NCBI RefSeq assembly: GCF_024139115.2
Contig: NC_085141.1
Location: 395,273,124 to 395,337,123, forward strand
Direction of reading: 5' to 3'
DNA length: 64,000 bases
From: Armigeres subalbatus
Lineage: Eukaryota; Arthropoda; Insecta; Diptera; Culicidae
Shown piece after piece: positions 31,835 to 42,035 of this stretch. Positions within the stretch are counted from its first letter, which is position 1. Every line of letters begins with the position of its first letter. A program made the position numbers and the translations under genes. The notes beneath the pieces were generated by a model, which did no database searches, had not been told where the DNA came from, and worked only from the letters and a program-made list of their open reading frames with translations.

Positions 31835-32241
31835 CTGCGCAAAATGGATCAGAAACTGAAACAGAACTACGCTCTGTATTCCTATACCATGAAACAGTGC
31901 CTCGACCGTTATTGGATTTTAACAGGTTCTCCAACTGGCTCCGCCTTGTGAGGACAGCGGCTTATGTGCTGCGAGCAATGCGCAGATTCAGGGGCGAAAA
32001 GTTCCTCCGTCCTAAAGTCTTCTTAAAGAAGGACATTTTAGGACAGAGAACATGATATGGCGTCAGGTACAGAACGAAGCGTACCCGGACGAGTACGCAA
32101 TCCTTCAGCGGAAGTTAACACAGCTCTCAAATCCAGTTTCAATCCCGAAGTCGAGTTCGCTGTATTGGCTTTCAGCATTTGTAGACGAATTTTGTGTGGT
32201 TCGAATGAATAGTAGGCTGAGTGCAGAGCAAACCTTATCGT
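31835..32241 (+). pseudogene. BEL/Pao linker between RNase H and integrase
   Basis: Resumes the BEL reading after the foldback. AAYVLRAMRRFRGEK near 31955-32000, WRQVQNEAYPDEYAIL near 32058-32105 and LSAFVDEFCVVRMNSRL near 32170-32220 are conserved blocks of the BEL/Pao polyprotein before the integrase. It is cut at 32241 by the 219-bp MITE. Confidence 0.65.
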
Positions 32242-32460
32242 CACGGTATACAGACAACAAGGTAGGCTCGTAAGGAAAATGACACTTCAACAGTGACGCA
32301 TATTTTATCGCCACATGTTGGAGTGCAAAAGTAAGCATGCTGAGACCATATAGCATCGTCTCGGTTCAGCTTGTGCGAAGATAGTACTTACGTCACATGA
32401 TTACATTCAATTTGAATGTTTACATGCGTGCTGAGCCTGCCTTGTTTTTTGTATGCCGTG
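32242..32460. mobile_element. 219-bp MITE with 9-bp target duplication (MULE-like)
   Basis: Exact direct repeat CCTTATCGT at 32233-32241 and 32461-32469. The TIR is about 30 bp: left CACGGTATACAGACAACAAG, right (inverted) CACGGCATACAAAAAACAAG, then G(G/C)TAGGCTC-like. A 9-bp duplication with a long TIR is typical of Mutator-like elements. The assignment is inferred from the duplication length. No coding. Confidence 0.78.
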
Positions 32461-32550
32461 CCTTATCGTATGGATTGAGGCATCCGATTCTACTTCCAAG
32501 ACAGCATCCGGTGGTTCACCTAATGGAGGAATATTATTGCAAATTTTGCG
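32461..32550 (+). pseudogene. BEL/Pao integrase zinc region, start
   Basis: Continues the BEL frame with YGLRHPILLPRQHPV and a degenerate YYCKFC, where a His-His-Cys-Cys zinc site is expected. The reading is lost at about 32550. The Cys part of the zinc site reappears only at about 33890. Confidence 0.5.
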
Positions 32551-33879
32551 CCGTGTTTGACTCCCAAGCAAAAAATATTGTACCACCATAATATGTTCCC
32601 ACCAGTTTCTCCATATATGGATGACGTCTCCACTGCAAGAAAGAGCTGTTTGGGGTGTGAGATAAGGTGCAAGAATGATGTTTTGGATTGTGCTTTCGCT
32701 AATTTCTATAGAATTGGACGTGTGAGCATTTGTTTTGGTACTTCTACAAATTTGCACGGTAGTCTATTCTTCGGTGAGAAAAGCAATACCATCGACGATA
32801 TTTGCACGGTAACGCAGAAACGGTTTGTAATGAGATGCGCCAAAATTTCTTCATACCAGGGTTGCGAATCCTTATATCCGTCAAGTGTTAAGGCTCTATA
32901 AACCGTAATCAATCCGACAATGACGATGATTTCATTCGATTCCGCACTAATACTAATAAAGTTTTGAACTAAATTCAATATTTTGGGGCTATACACGGAC
33001 TTACCCTCCATCATAATATATTCATATTAATTTTTCACTCATCAAAACTAGCCATTACTGAGGAATTGCTGGAAAAACGCTGAAAACTGCGTTTTTCCTA
33101 GGCCGATATTCGTATGTTCATCGAACGCATACTAATGTTCAAACGTTCGGATCAAACACATACACATTCACTTAATTTTTCACTTGATCTTTTCCCATTG
33201 TTTCCTTGATTTTATCACTCCTAAAACATATTCACCAACTGAGTTTCAAGTTTTTCTTCAATGTTGACTACCAATTAATTCACTTCACGCCCAAAAACTG
33301 TCGAAAACTGCTGTCCAAAAATCGAAGTGAGAGACAAATTTGACGACCGTATTGTGAATGCAATAAAATGCGGAAGACTCAAATTCACTAGCGCAATAAG
33401 TGAAATGGTGAGTACAAAATCTACGCGATGTAACTTCATTCAATCCGAGCAATACAACGTATACGCCAGCCAACACGCAAACAAAGATGTGCATACACAA
33501 GAGAATAATCATCTCTTCACCGTTGCCAGATTTATTTATTGGAAAAAATCATTGCTGTTTGTCGAACAATAAAACCAAAAATAAATATTTGAACATGTTA
33601 TGTAAGCTTCTATTACATTCCAAGTGGTGTTTAAAAATTTTTAAATCGATAAATACCGATATATTTGATTCACCATGAACATGTCTTATGATAAGAAATG
33701 AACAATTCGTCAAGTCTGGCAACATTATGCATCAGCTGGCATATTTTTACCACCCCATTTCCAACCACCCCAGTTGTAAACAACATTTATTTATCGTTGC
33801 TGCACTTTTTCGTACCAATTGCATCACTATTACAAACAAGTGATCATTCATTAATTTTCAAAACATTGTGATGGAGTCT
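32551..33879. other. ~1.3-kb unidentified segment inside the BEL integrase
   Basis: The sequence is AT-rich with no RT, transposase or repeated block I can match. The BEL coding that should join 32550 and 33880 is absent, so this is an insertion or replacement. GTGTTT(G/A)AC occurs at both edges (about 32543 and 33894) and might be a degenerate target duplication. A short GAAAAACGC/GCGTTTTTC pair is at about 33072-33098. I could not find TIRs. Confidence 0.4.
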
Positions 33880-34790
33880 TGAGCCTTAAAGCAGTGTTTA
33901 ACTTATCGTATCAAGAAGCCGGTCCCTAGCCTCCTATGATGGCTCCTCTACCCCAAGCTCGAACTCAAACTATGGTAAGGCCATTCACTCACACGGGAGT
34001 GGACTACTTTGGACCGATAATGGTTAAGCAAGGGCGAAGCTTAGTGAAAAGGTGGGTGGCTTTGTTCACATGGCTCACAGTGCGTGCCGTCCACCTGCAT
34101 TGTCTATCCACTCAATCGTGCATAATGGCCATAAGACGCTTCGTGGTTCGCCGAGGTGCTCCAGAAGCGTTCTATAGCGACAATGGCACAAACTTCATAG
34201 GTGCGAGTAATCTTCTGGCAAAGCAAATTTAGGACATTCAGGAAGACTGTGCGGTAACATTTACCAACTCAACCACAAGTTGGAATTTCAATCCACTAGC
34301 GGCATCCCATATGGGAACGAATGGTGCGTTTCATTAAAACGACTATGCAGGCTATTTCTGACCATCCCCATCATCCGAGCGATGAAATTCTGGAAACGGT
34401 GGCCTTGGAAGCAGAATCAATAGCAACTCTAGGCCGCTTACGTATATACCATTGGATTCATTGGAAGAGGAGTCTCTCACGCTAAACCACTTATGACTCT
34501 TTGGTACAAAAGGTGTAACACAGCCAGCGACACCAACTACTGTGGCAGGAAATATTTACCGGGACAGCTGGCGGCTCGCACAATACTTAGTCAACCACTT
34601 CTGGCCCGCTGGGTTCGTGAATACTTGCCAACCATAACCAGGCGTACCAAGTGGTTTGACCCAGAGACATTGGAGCCAGGAGACGTTGTGCTGATCGTTG
34701 ACGAGGAGAAGCGAAATGGCTGGATACTAGGACGTATAGCTGATGTTACGAAAGCAGCCGATTGACAAGTCCGGCGTGCAGTCGTACGGA
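33880..34790 (+). pseudogene. BEL/Pao integrase core and C-terminal region
   Basis: Reads YRIKKPVPS, LPQAR, then VDYFGPI (first catalytic Asp, near 33985-34010) and SDNGTNFIG (second catalytic Asp, near 34175-34205). The third acidic residue lies in the region near 34320, where the frame has shifted. The C-terminal part, from about 34495 to 34765, has W..EYLPT.T.RTKWF, GDVVLI.DE and W.LGRI, the usual terminal domain of BEL/Pao polyproteins. Several stops make it non-coding today. Confidence 0.75.
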
Positions 34791-34871
34791 CGAAGAATGG
34801 ATTGGTAATGCGACCTGTGGTGAAGCTGGCTCTCCTAGACCTTCGGACATCCGGACGGTCCGGAACTACAC

Positions 34872-34882
34872 GGGAGGGGGGA
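34872..34882 (+). promoter_or_regulatory. Polypurine tract next to 3' LTR
   Basis: GGGAGGGGGGA lies immediately before TGTTGC, as expected for the plus-strand priming site of an LTR retroelement. Confidence 0.7.
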
Positions 34883-35110
34883 TGTTGCGGAACCACTGAG
34901 CACAACGGAGTGTGTTCGGTACCGCACGTAGATGTCGGGACAGATCATATGACAAACAGCATGACGTTACAGTGACATGTGTCAGAGGAAGGTGATTAGC
35001 GAAAAACGTGAATCATATCAGTACAGCCGTAAAATATTCTTATTAATAAACAAATTGTAGTTAATTATCGAAGTCAGAAATAGTTTCCAAAGTAAGAATT
35101 TGATACTAAG
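34883..35110 (+). repeat. 3' LTR of the BEL/Pao element (end estimated)
   Basis: Begins TGTTGCGGAACC directly after the polypurine tract. BEL/Pao LTRs often begin with TGTTGC. An AATAAA signal lies at about 35044. The right end is not fixed because no second LTR is present in the window for comparison. Confidence 0.55.
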
Positions 35111-35144
35111 GGAAAAGGTGCCACATAAGTGAATTGGTAGCAGA

Positions 35145-35460
35145 TTTAAAGCTTCGGCCCATCGAATTTTTCGGCAATATGAGTAGTTCGGCCGAACAAC
35201 ACTTTGGGCCTTATAACTATTTCGGTCAAATATCTTTTTTGCCAAACGACCATTTCGTCCAAAACGTCACTTTGTGCTAAATGACCTTTTACACAAGACT
35301 ACCTTTTCGGCTAAATGACCTGTTCTGTCAAACGACATCATTGGTCATATGGCTATCTCTCCCAAATGATTTTCGATCAGACGAGTTCCGGTCAAATGAT
35401 TAGTTCGGCAATGACATGTCCGACCAGCTTTTAGCTTTATGGCCTTCGGCCAAACGGCTC
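35145..35460. repeat. Degenerate GGCCGAA / AAATGACC array
   Basis: About 15 degenerate steps of roughly 20 bp such as TTCGGCCGAACAAC, TTCGGTCAAATATC and TTCGGCTAAATGACC. Related to the ends of the foldback at 30314-31824 and to 58385-58825. Confidence 0.65.
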
Positions 35461-35464
35461 CCTC

Positions 35465-35970
35465 CCTTAAAAATTTTGACTTGAAAGTGAAATTCTTTGA
35501 GTTTTGAAGGGAAATCCTTGAGAATTTCGACATAATTTAATAAAATTTCCAAAGGGAATTCTTTAGCCTTTTCACAAGAAATTGTTCAAAATTTGCACGG
35601 ATATTTTTTTTTTAATGTTCATGGGAAATTGTTCGGAATTTTCTGAAATTTGCACCTAATTTTCTGGAAAGAGCACCTAAATTATCCATAAATTCCACGG
35701 TAAGCTCTTCCAAATTTTTAACGTAAATTTACTCAGGATTTGAACTGCAGTACTTTCGGCATTTCAAAAGCAATTCTTTAGATTTCGACGAAAAACTCTT
35801 CGGAATTTCCATTGAAAGTTCTTCTTAGTCTTTATGGAAAGCTTTTTCGAAATTTCACCGGAAAAATTGTATGGAATTTTCAAAAGAAATCCTCTGGAAT
35901 TTTAATTTTGTTTTGGGAATATAAGCAGGGAAATTATACGGAAATTTCACTGTTTGCTGCGGATTTCTGC
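35465..35970. repeat. Degenerate GAATTC/AAATTTC repeat patch
   Basis: Irregular repeats such as GAAATTCTTTGAG, GGAATTTTC and CTTCGGAATTTCC, probably an old form of the 24-bp repeat class. No gene. Confidence 0.45.
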
Positions 35971-36371
35971 AAATTTCAATCGGCGTGAAAAGAAAACTGT
36001 AGATCAGTGGCGTGATGCTTTTCAAATGGCGACCTATTGCAAAAATGTCGGTGGCGGCATGATCCCATAAACTGTTGGCGATGGTGCACACCTCTAGCCA
36101 CCGTGTGCTCCTCCGGAAGATCCCACAAAAAGGCAAATCTGCGAATTGCATCGAAAAAGGACCAGAATTTTATAAATGCATTTGTTTTCATATTCTGAGT
36201 ATGGATTTTATGTTGTGACCTAAACATATTAGCTATGGCCCTCCGGAAGATCCGGAACATCCAGCAAATGCCAAGTTTTTAAATATCATTGCAAAGCACC
36301 ATTTGCGATGACATTATTAGAATGGAAATTATTTCATTTCATTTATTCAAACTAACGCAAATGTTTCTAAA
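35971..36371. other. No gene recognised
   Basis: CCTCCGGAAGATCC occurs twice (about 36110 and 36240), 130 bp apart, in otherwise ordinary sequence. CATGATCCCATAAACTG and neighbouring short frames have no recognisable family. Confidence 0.35.
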
Positions 36372-36860
36372 AAACCCAGAATAATCCACCTAGCGGCGAT
36401 GGTGCCTTTCTCGTGGAACACATGAAAAGTAACAAGAAAAGCACATAAGATAGGTCAAAATGGCACTTTAGGGAGATAGACTTAGTTATTTCCATCAATT
36501 CATATTTATTTGCGTTCACTTGAAAAAAATTTCGATTTTGATTTTTTTTCCAAGGACTCTTGGACTTGGGACTCTTGGGAAAAATGGGGAAAAAATCAAT
36601 GTTTCTTCATTAACTCCAGAACGCACCGGCCGATTGGGCCAATTTTCAATAGCAAAAAATAAGGAAGGATTCTGCGTCGAATGCAACCTGTTGCAAGCAA
36701 ATTGGATAAGGCTAAGTACAAAAAAGTGTGTCTCACATTTGTTTGTACACACACACATACATACATACATACACATACAGACGGCTAGGATTGCCTTGAT
36801 TTTTGTTATGTTGTGCCAAACACGACTAATATATTATCTTTTTATGATGGGTAAATATAT
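36372..36860 (+). mobile_element. Copy of the CCCAGATTAATCCACC repeat family with CA microsatellite
   Basis: Begins AAACCCAGAATAATCCACC, TGGTGCCTTTCTCGTGG and has a (CA)n/(CATA)n stretch at 36748-36780. The internal order (ACGCA..GACCGAT-like block, GCGTCGAATGCAACCTGTTGC, then CA repeats) parallels the copy at 51993-52423. The right end is truncated or diverged. Confidence 0.6.
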
Positions 36861-37419
36861 GACTTCGGATAATCGAGCCATTTTCTCCAGAGATGGCATT
36901 TCACCACAGTGTTTGCACTGTAGCGCATGAGAAATGCAAAAAAATGAGCCTGCAAACAATACTCACCACACTTTATGCGACCCACTCTTTCTTTCGCTGG
37001 TGAGTTTATCGAACGCCGGTGAGTGTAGGGGCCTGCATGCTACAGTGCATGTGTACCAAACTTGTGTTTAGAAAAACGCTCGCACGTGCTCGGCTGCGTA
37101 TTCACTGCCGTGTACACGCCAGTGTACGCTCTTTCAGGATCGCAGCAGTAAATTGGTGCGATGTGGTAGAGATCGAATGATTTATTTTAACCGTTAAGAC
37201 GTTCTCGATCCTGAAACGCTCATGCAGGCTCGCTCGTGCTGTGTACCACGAGCGATGATTTTTTCATAAATGTTGTACAAAATACATCACGCGTGCTCGA
37301 GTGTTAATTTCATTATAATGAATATTTAAGCTTTACTCCATAGATGGTCAGACGCTGGATTAATAGAAGAATAATGTTAAAATGGATACATTCAGTCAAA
37401 CTATCGTTTTCATCAAATA
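36861..37419. other. No gene recognised
   Basis: The part at 37075-37150 (CTCGGCTGCGTATTCACTGCC) shares short motifs with 40850-40900 (GCGGCTGCGTATTTATCAGC). Nothing else. Confidence 0.35.
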
Positions 37420-37595
37420 AATGTAGCTGTTACTTTTCTAATTCTTCAATGGTTCTACATTTCAACCAGAACTTGGTATGCTTTTCAACTTCTTCTGAAA
37501 ACATCCTAGGCCGGACCGAGAATCGGCCTTGTCATTTCAAGATTGGCAATCCTACGCCTTTTCTCGCAAAGCTAACTGGATACCCCAAAAAATGA
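37420..37595 (-). mobile_element. Second SINE family, diverged copy 1
   Basis: AACATCCTAGGCCGGACCGAGAATCG, then GGCAATCCTACGCC and GCTAACTGGATACCCC. The minus strand reads as a tRNA-like head with a degenerate B box and a body beginning GGTCCGG. Weakened B box. Confidence 0.55.
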
Positions 37596-37734
37596 AATGT
37601 AGATATTATTCAATTCATCAGAGATTAAATCTTAACTTAACTTAACTTAAATTTTAAGTTAATTGAACCAATGCATTATAAAGATAAGAACACTCTCCAT
37701 CATCATGCGGATACAGTGGACAACGTTAACTTTA

Positions 37735-37895
37735 CTATTGGTTATCCTCTTATGGCATGTTCAATGCATACACTAGGCCCAGGGAGTCGCGAATGTTTCC
37801 CACCCGAAAACATCCTAGACCGGACCGTGGATCGAGCTCGTTATCTCCGGATTGGCAATCCTATGCCTTTGCTCGCGGCTAACTGGAGATCCCTC
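37735..37895 (-). mobile_element. Second SINE family, copy 2
   Basis: CCCAGGGAGTCGCGAATG, GAAAACATCCTAGACCGGACC, GGATTGGCAATCCTATGCC, GCTAACTGGAGATCCC. Its body block CCAGGGAGTC parallels the CCAGGGAAGTC block of Feilai, so the two families may share an origin. Between 37628 and 37660 there is a short (CTTAA)n run. Confidence 0.6.
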
Positions 37896-38199
37896 ACTCC
37901 ATTCCTATTGACAAGAAATGAAGCACTCAATTTATGCAGATACATATTTCTTATATTCGAGGCTACTTTAGATTAAAGTTTCGCTATGTATATTCCTGGT
38001 TTACGCCATCTCCCAAAGGCACACGCCTTTTATTCAGTATCGGCTTCAATAAAATTTCTCGGGTTACAGCAATTCCTACAACTTTTTAATACCACCTAAT
38101 TTTTCTTCGAATTGTGTATTGTTTCGTGCGGTCAACAAAAAGTATTATTAAATTCAAAGTGTTCGTAATTTTTATTACCTGAGAGATTATCAGGAACCT

Positions 38200-38470
38200 T
38201 CTTCTTCTTCTTCTTTAATGGCTCTTCATTCCAACTGGAACTTGGCCTACTTTTCAAATTAGTATTTTATTAGCATTTCCTCAGTTATTAATTGAAACCT
38301 TTCTATGCCCGCCATTGCATGAGTATGTATCTTGTGTGGTAAGTATAAGGATACACTATGCCCAGGGAGTCCAACCTGAAAACATCCTAGACCGGACCGA
38401 GAATCGAACTCGCCATCTCCGGATTGCCAATCCTACGCCTATGCTCGCAATGCTACTGGAGACCCTGAAC
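38200..38470 (-). mobile_element. Second SINE family, longest copy
   Basis: The (TTC)n tail is at 38200-38214, followed by body, CCCAGGGAGTC, then GACCGGACCGAGAATCGAACTC (B box GAGTTCGATTCTC on the minus strand) and CGCCTATGCTCGCAATGCTACTGGAGACCC (5' end). The tail is the AAG triplet type also used by Feilai, and the head is a different tRNA-like sequence. Confidence 0.68.
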
Positions 38471-38603
38471 CCTAGAAAATTAGTAAGCTTTGGCCTATCA
38501 TGAAGTATAGTATTTATGGCGAATTTTAACTTATCTAGCCTAGACTGAGCAACTGTTTTGCTTTCTCGTATACCATGAAGTAGCGAAAAGCCAATATCAT
38601 CTT

Positions 38604-38960
38604 CTTCTTATTGGCATTAGGGCCGTACACTTATTACATAAGCACTTAAAGGGGAAGGGGATCTGTCATTTTCTTACGCTCCGTATAAACGAAAAATAAT
38701 TTAAGTGGGAAAAATCTTATATGAAGGGAGGAAGGGTTCGAAAAACCCAGAAAAAATGTTTATGTAATTAGTGTACGACCCCTTACTGCCACTGGGATTA
38801 CCAAATTACAATTTTTGCATTCGTTTGCATGAGGCTAACACGATGATACTTTTATGCCCGATACTCAAAAATTTACTGGACCGGACCGGAAATCAAACCC
38901 AGCCACCTTCAGCATGGTCTTGCTTTGTACTCGCGCATCTCAGTGCATGGCTAAGGAAGC
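38604..38960 (-). mobile_element. Feilai-type SINE, copy F, split by a MITE
   Basis: CTTCTTATTGGCATTA (38605-38619) and then, after the MITE 38620-38782, TTACTGCCACTGGGATTACC and the rest of the body with GAGGCTAACACGATGATACT and CAGCATGGTCTTGCTTTGTA. Diverged and missing parts. The order gives a relative age: SINE first, MITE later. Confidence 0.75.
38620..38782. mobile_element. Harbinger-like MITE, copy 1
   Basis: The left end GGGCCGTACACTTATTACAT and the right end ATGTAATTAGTGTACGACCCC are inverted. TTA flanks each side (38617-38619 and 38783-38785). A 3-bp TTA/TAA duplication and a G-rich TIR start are usual for PIF/Harbinger elements. Noncoding. Confidence 0.7.
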
Positions 38961-39071
38961 CCCGAAAAACCAATACAGACTCCATTCGATTTTGGCAACA
39001 ACCATTCGATTTTGGCAAGACAATTTTTTATTTTATTTTTGATATTGCTTATAAACCACGTAAATAAAACA

Positions 39072-39195
39072 AATTGGTTAGACCCAAAAACCGACGTAAA
39101 AAAAGGCGAAAAATCGCTAAAGTTTTTTTAAGATAATCGCCTAAATGTCGAAACTTTCGTAAAAGAAATTGATTAGACCCGGAAACCGACAAAAA
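39072..39195. repeat. Direct repeat ATTGGTTAGACCC..AAACCGAC, period ~96 bp
   Basis: ATTGGTTAGACCCAAAAACC and ATTGATTAGACCCGGAAACC lie 96 bp apart, with similar GGCGAAAAATCG / GCGTGATTTTTTG sequence between. AT-rich, noncoding. Confidence 0.5.
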
Positions 39196-39295
39196 ACAAT
39201 TTAAGAAAAAAAAAAGCGTGATTTTTTGTTTGTTTTAACGTTAAATACAGACTATGGGTTCAAAAGCTATGGCCGAAATACTATTATTATAATAT

Positions 39296-39340
39296 ACGAG
39301 AAAGGTACCACCTAGGGGTGGATTTATCTGGGTTTTAAAT
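39296..39340 (-). mobile_element. End fragment of the CCCAGATTAATCCACC family
   Basis: CGAGAAAGGTACCACCTAGG, GGTGGATTTATCTGGGTTT is the inverse of the left end of the copies at 36372 and 51993. Confidence 0.6.
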
Positions 39341-39407
39341 TTAATTTACCCATTTGTTTTTGGAATAAAAACTCAGTCGGTACTTAAATGGTCGGGATTG
39401 GTGGTCA

Positions 39408-39527
39408 TACTTAGCCATTTTCTTACGATCCGTATAAATAAAAAAATATTTGTATGGGAAAAATCTTACATAGGGGGAGGGGGTTGAAAAACCCAGAAAA
39501 ATGCTTACGTAATTTGTGTACGGCCCC
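39408..39527. mobile_element. Harbinger-like MITE, 5'-damaged copy
   Basis: The internal sequence CCATTTTCTTACGATCCGTATAAA and right end TGCTTACGTAATTTGTGTACGG match the copy at 38620-38782. The left TIR is lost. Confidence 0.6.
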
Positions 39528-41639
39528 CAATGCGTAAATGGAACCTTACCTTAAAAATGCCTTTAAAAATATCACTAGAAGTAATGAATCCTATGTTGTG
39601 ATTATCAAACACAATTCCACCCTGTAGGTATTCGAGGCCACTGTACATATATGGGATTTACGTAGGCTTCGAAGAGATTTGATGGAAATGGGGGGTTGCG
39701 GGTGGTATTCCCGGCACCGGCTGAAAAACTAAAAATAGCAACATTTGTTTGCCAAAATTCTTCTGTACTCTGTACTCCTTCGTTGTGCCCACTCGAGAAT
39801 TTATGTTACAGCTACTTGCATTGGAACTTAAATATGTAGCGCAATACTATGTTGGGAATACCGGCTGATACCCTACATTGCCATTTTTGGCTTTTTTATT
39901 GGGTGACTTGATGTCTTGATGTGATTTCTCAAGCGAGTTTTTAGTTTCCAAATTCAATATCATAAATTACAGAAGGATTGTTATTCAAATGCAGTGAAGT
40001 TTGTTGCATACATAATTTAAAATTTAACATGGACAATGATTTTTTTTTGAAGTATTCCAAAATTTAAAAAATGGGTAAATTTGGTAAATTACCAAAATGT
40101 AACACCGAACCAATTTACCCCATATTTATTAGCAAAATTCGAGAAAACTTTGTCGTGATACGAAAGGCACTATGACCCTTGCTCAAATGCTTGGGATTCA
40201 ATAAAAATGTTGTGCGTGACCTGAAAACTGGAAAAATCGAGTATGGAGTCGCAGTATGTCAGTCGCAAGAATCGTAAAAAAGATTAATTTTCTATGTGGT
40301 TGGTGATACTAGTGAAATTTACGTGAATTTTACTATTCATTGTAATTTCCAAATTCTTAATATGTATGTGGGAAAATGATTAATATTCTCGGCAGGCCTT
40401 TGCGCTTTAGTACACTCCTCTAAGGTTTGATGTCCACTAATTGTCCAGTCAACATAGCGTGCATGCTCTCTGCAGTACCCTGCATCGAAGGGGATCATGA
40501 ATATATTTGTTTAAACTCGGTTTTTATTCCACGATGCTCCGCGATGCTTTTCGTTCAAGTGAGTTGAATGGAGGTGTTTAGACGTTTAATTCGAGTTCAA
40601 TTCAAGCGTCTTGTCCAACCCACTTGCCTTGTATAGTAAAATTAGATTTTTCGATTTTTCGACCGAAAAAGTGCCGTGTGAGAAAATAATTCATTAGGGC
40701 AATCATAATGCTTTACATGCAAATGGATTAAGCTGAAAAACAAAAGACTTAAGAACATTCAATATTATTTCCTAAAAACATTCGCTACGAGCTGATCGGT
40801 TAATTCTATTAGCTCAGCAGTAATATTCACACAGAAATGCCACCGGCGTATACACGGCCGTGCGCGCGGCTGCGTATTTATCAGCGCTCACTGCAGTGCG
40901 TTTTAGGGCTCTTTTTCCACACTGCACTGTTCTGCTGTAGATTGTGCGCTCGGTTCATTTTGTTCGATCTTCTTTTATCACACACTTCTCCAAAGCTGTG
41001 GTGAATTCAAACGTAAGAGGCGCGCTCCCGTTCAATTGCAACGGTGCGTGTGAGTGTATTAAAATTTCTTTTCACCACACTGAGGAGATGGACATCTCTG
41101 TTCTCCGGTTGCAAGATTTATTATATCAAACTACGATTACAAGCCAATATTTTTTTATTTTCTGCCACCATAGGCTTCTAAAACAAATAGTGTATCGAAT
41201 CCTTGCAACCGAATTACTTGATTTTCAGTACACAATTATCATCTGTAGATTTCTAATTACCTATGTAGAAAAATTTAAGTCATATGGTTGGAACGCGGCC
41301 GAGTATCAAACGTAGCGGACGGTAGTATTGGGTGTTACCAAAATAAGGACCATTTTTCTAAACGTTCTTTTGTCATCAATGCATGTAAGGACATTTTACT
41401 TTTGTTTGACTAAACATCAACACTTCATATAAGAAGCTAACATTTTGGGCGAAAGAATATAGTCACTTCGGAGCTAAGGCCTCAAGCTTCCCATTGGTGT
41501 TTACTGTTTATATTACTGCATACATTGACTTGAAATAAAAGTTCTTAACGAAAAACACATCAAGGCCCACAACCGGTGACCCACCCTTATGTAGGAATGA
41601 AATGAATAATACTATTACGCTAAACTAAAAACCAATGTT
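39528..41639. other. No gene recognised
   Basis: Mostly AT-rich. A more GC-balanced piece at 40840-41100 overlaps a 123-codon frame (40944-41315) without a recognisable domain. At 39640-39750 there is a segment with CCGGCACCGGCTG, too short to assign to a SINE. Confidence 0.35.
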
Positions 41640-41647
41640 CTTGGGAG

Positions 41648-42027
41648 CAGTGTTGGGAAAAACTCAAAATCTCAAATCTCATAAACGATTCAAATCACTC
41701 GTGAGTTGAAACACACCCAGCTCAGCACCTAAAAAATCATGGCTTAGTGGAATCATCCATTTGAATCATCGTGGGGTTTCTTTTGTTCTCCTTTGTAAAA
41801 TAACAGTAAATTAACGTTCAACAAATAGAACAATGAATATTCTTGCGTGTGTAAACAATAAATTGCATTGATTATGAACACTTTTTAGAGCGAAATGATT
41901 TTTTGGGAAATGAGTGAAATGATCCGTTTTGGCATGAAAAACTCAGCATTATTTTAAAATCGCAAACAAGTTATTTCGCGCGAGAGCGCTCAATGATTGA
42001 GTTTTATGATTGATTTTACCAACACTG
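41648..42027. mobile_element. 380-bp hAT-like MITE with exact 8-bp duplication
   Basis: The ends are CAGTGTTGG and CCAACACTG. The 8-bp target duplication CTTGGGAG is at 41640-41647 and 42028-42035. CTCAAAATC / GATTGATTT and TGAGTTTTATGA are also partly inverted near the ends. The TIR beginning with CAG and the 8-bp duplication are diagnostic of hAT elements. Noncoding. Confidence 0.85.
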
Positions 42028-42035
42028 CTTGGGAG

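Larger units (their letters stand above)
28193..35110 (+). mobile_element. BEL/Pao LTR retrotransposon, broken by nested insertions
   Basis: Plus-strand pieces in the correct order: gag zinc-knuckle region and aspartic protease (28300-28990), RT with YVDD (29060-29414), RT thumb to RNase H (29514-30313), linker (31835-32241), integrase zinc part (32461-32550), integrase core and C-terminus (33880-34790), polypurine tract and 3' LTR start (34872 on). YVDD and the late zinc/integrase order are characteristic of BEL/Pao. Most frames contain stops. The N-terminal half of the RT is absent. No 5' LTR is recognisable. At least four elements interrupt it. Confidence 0.8.
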
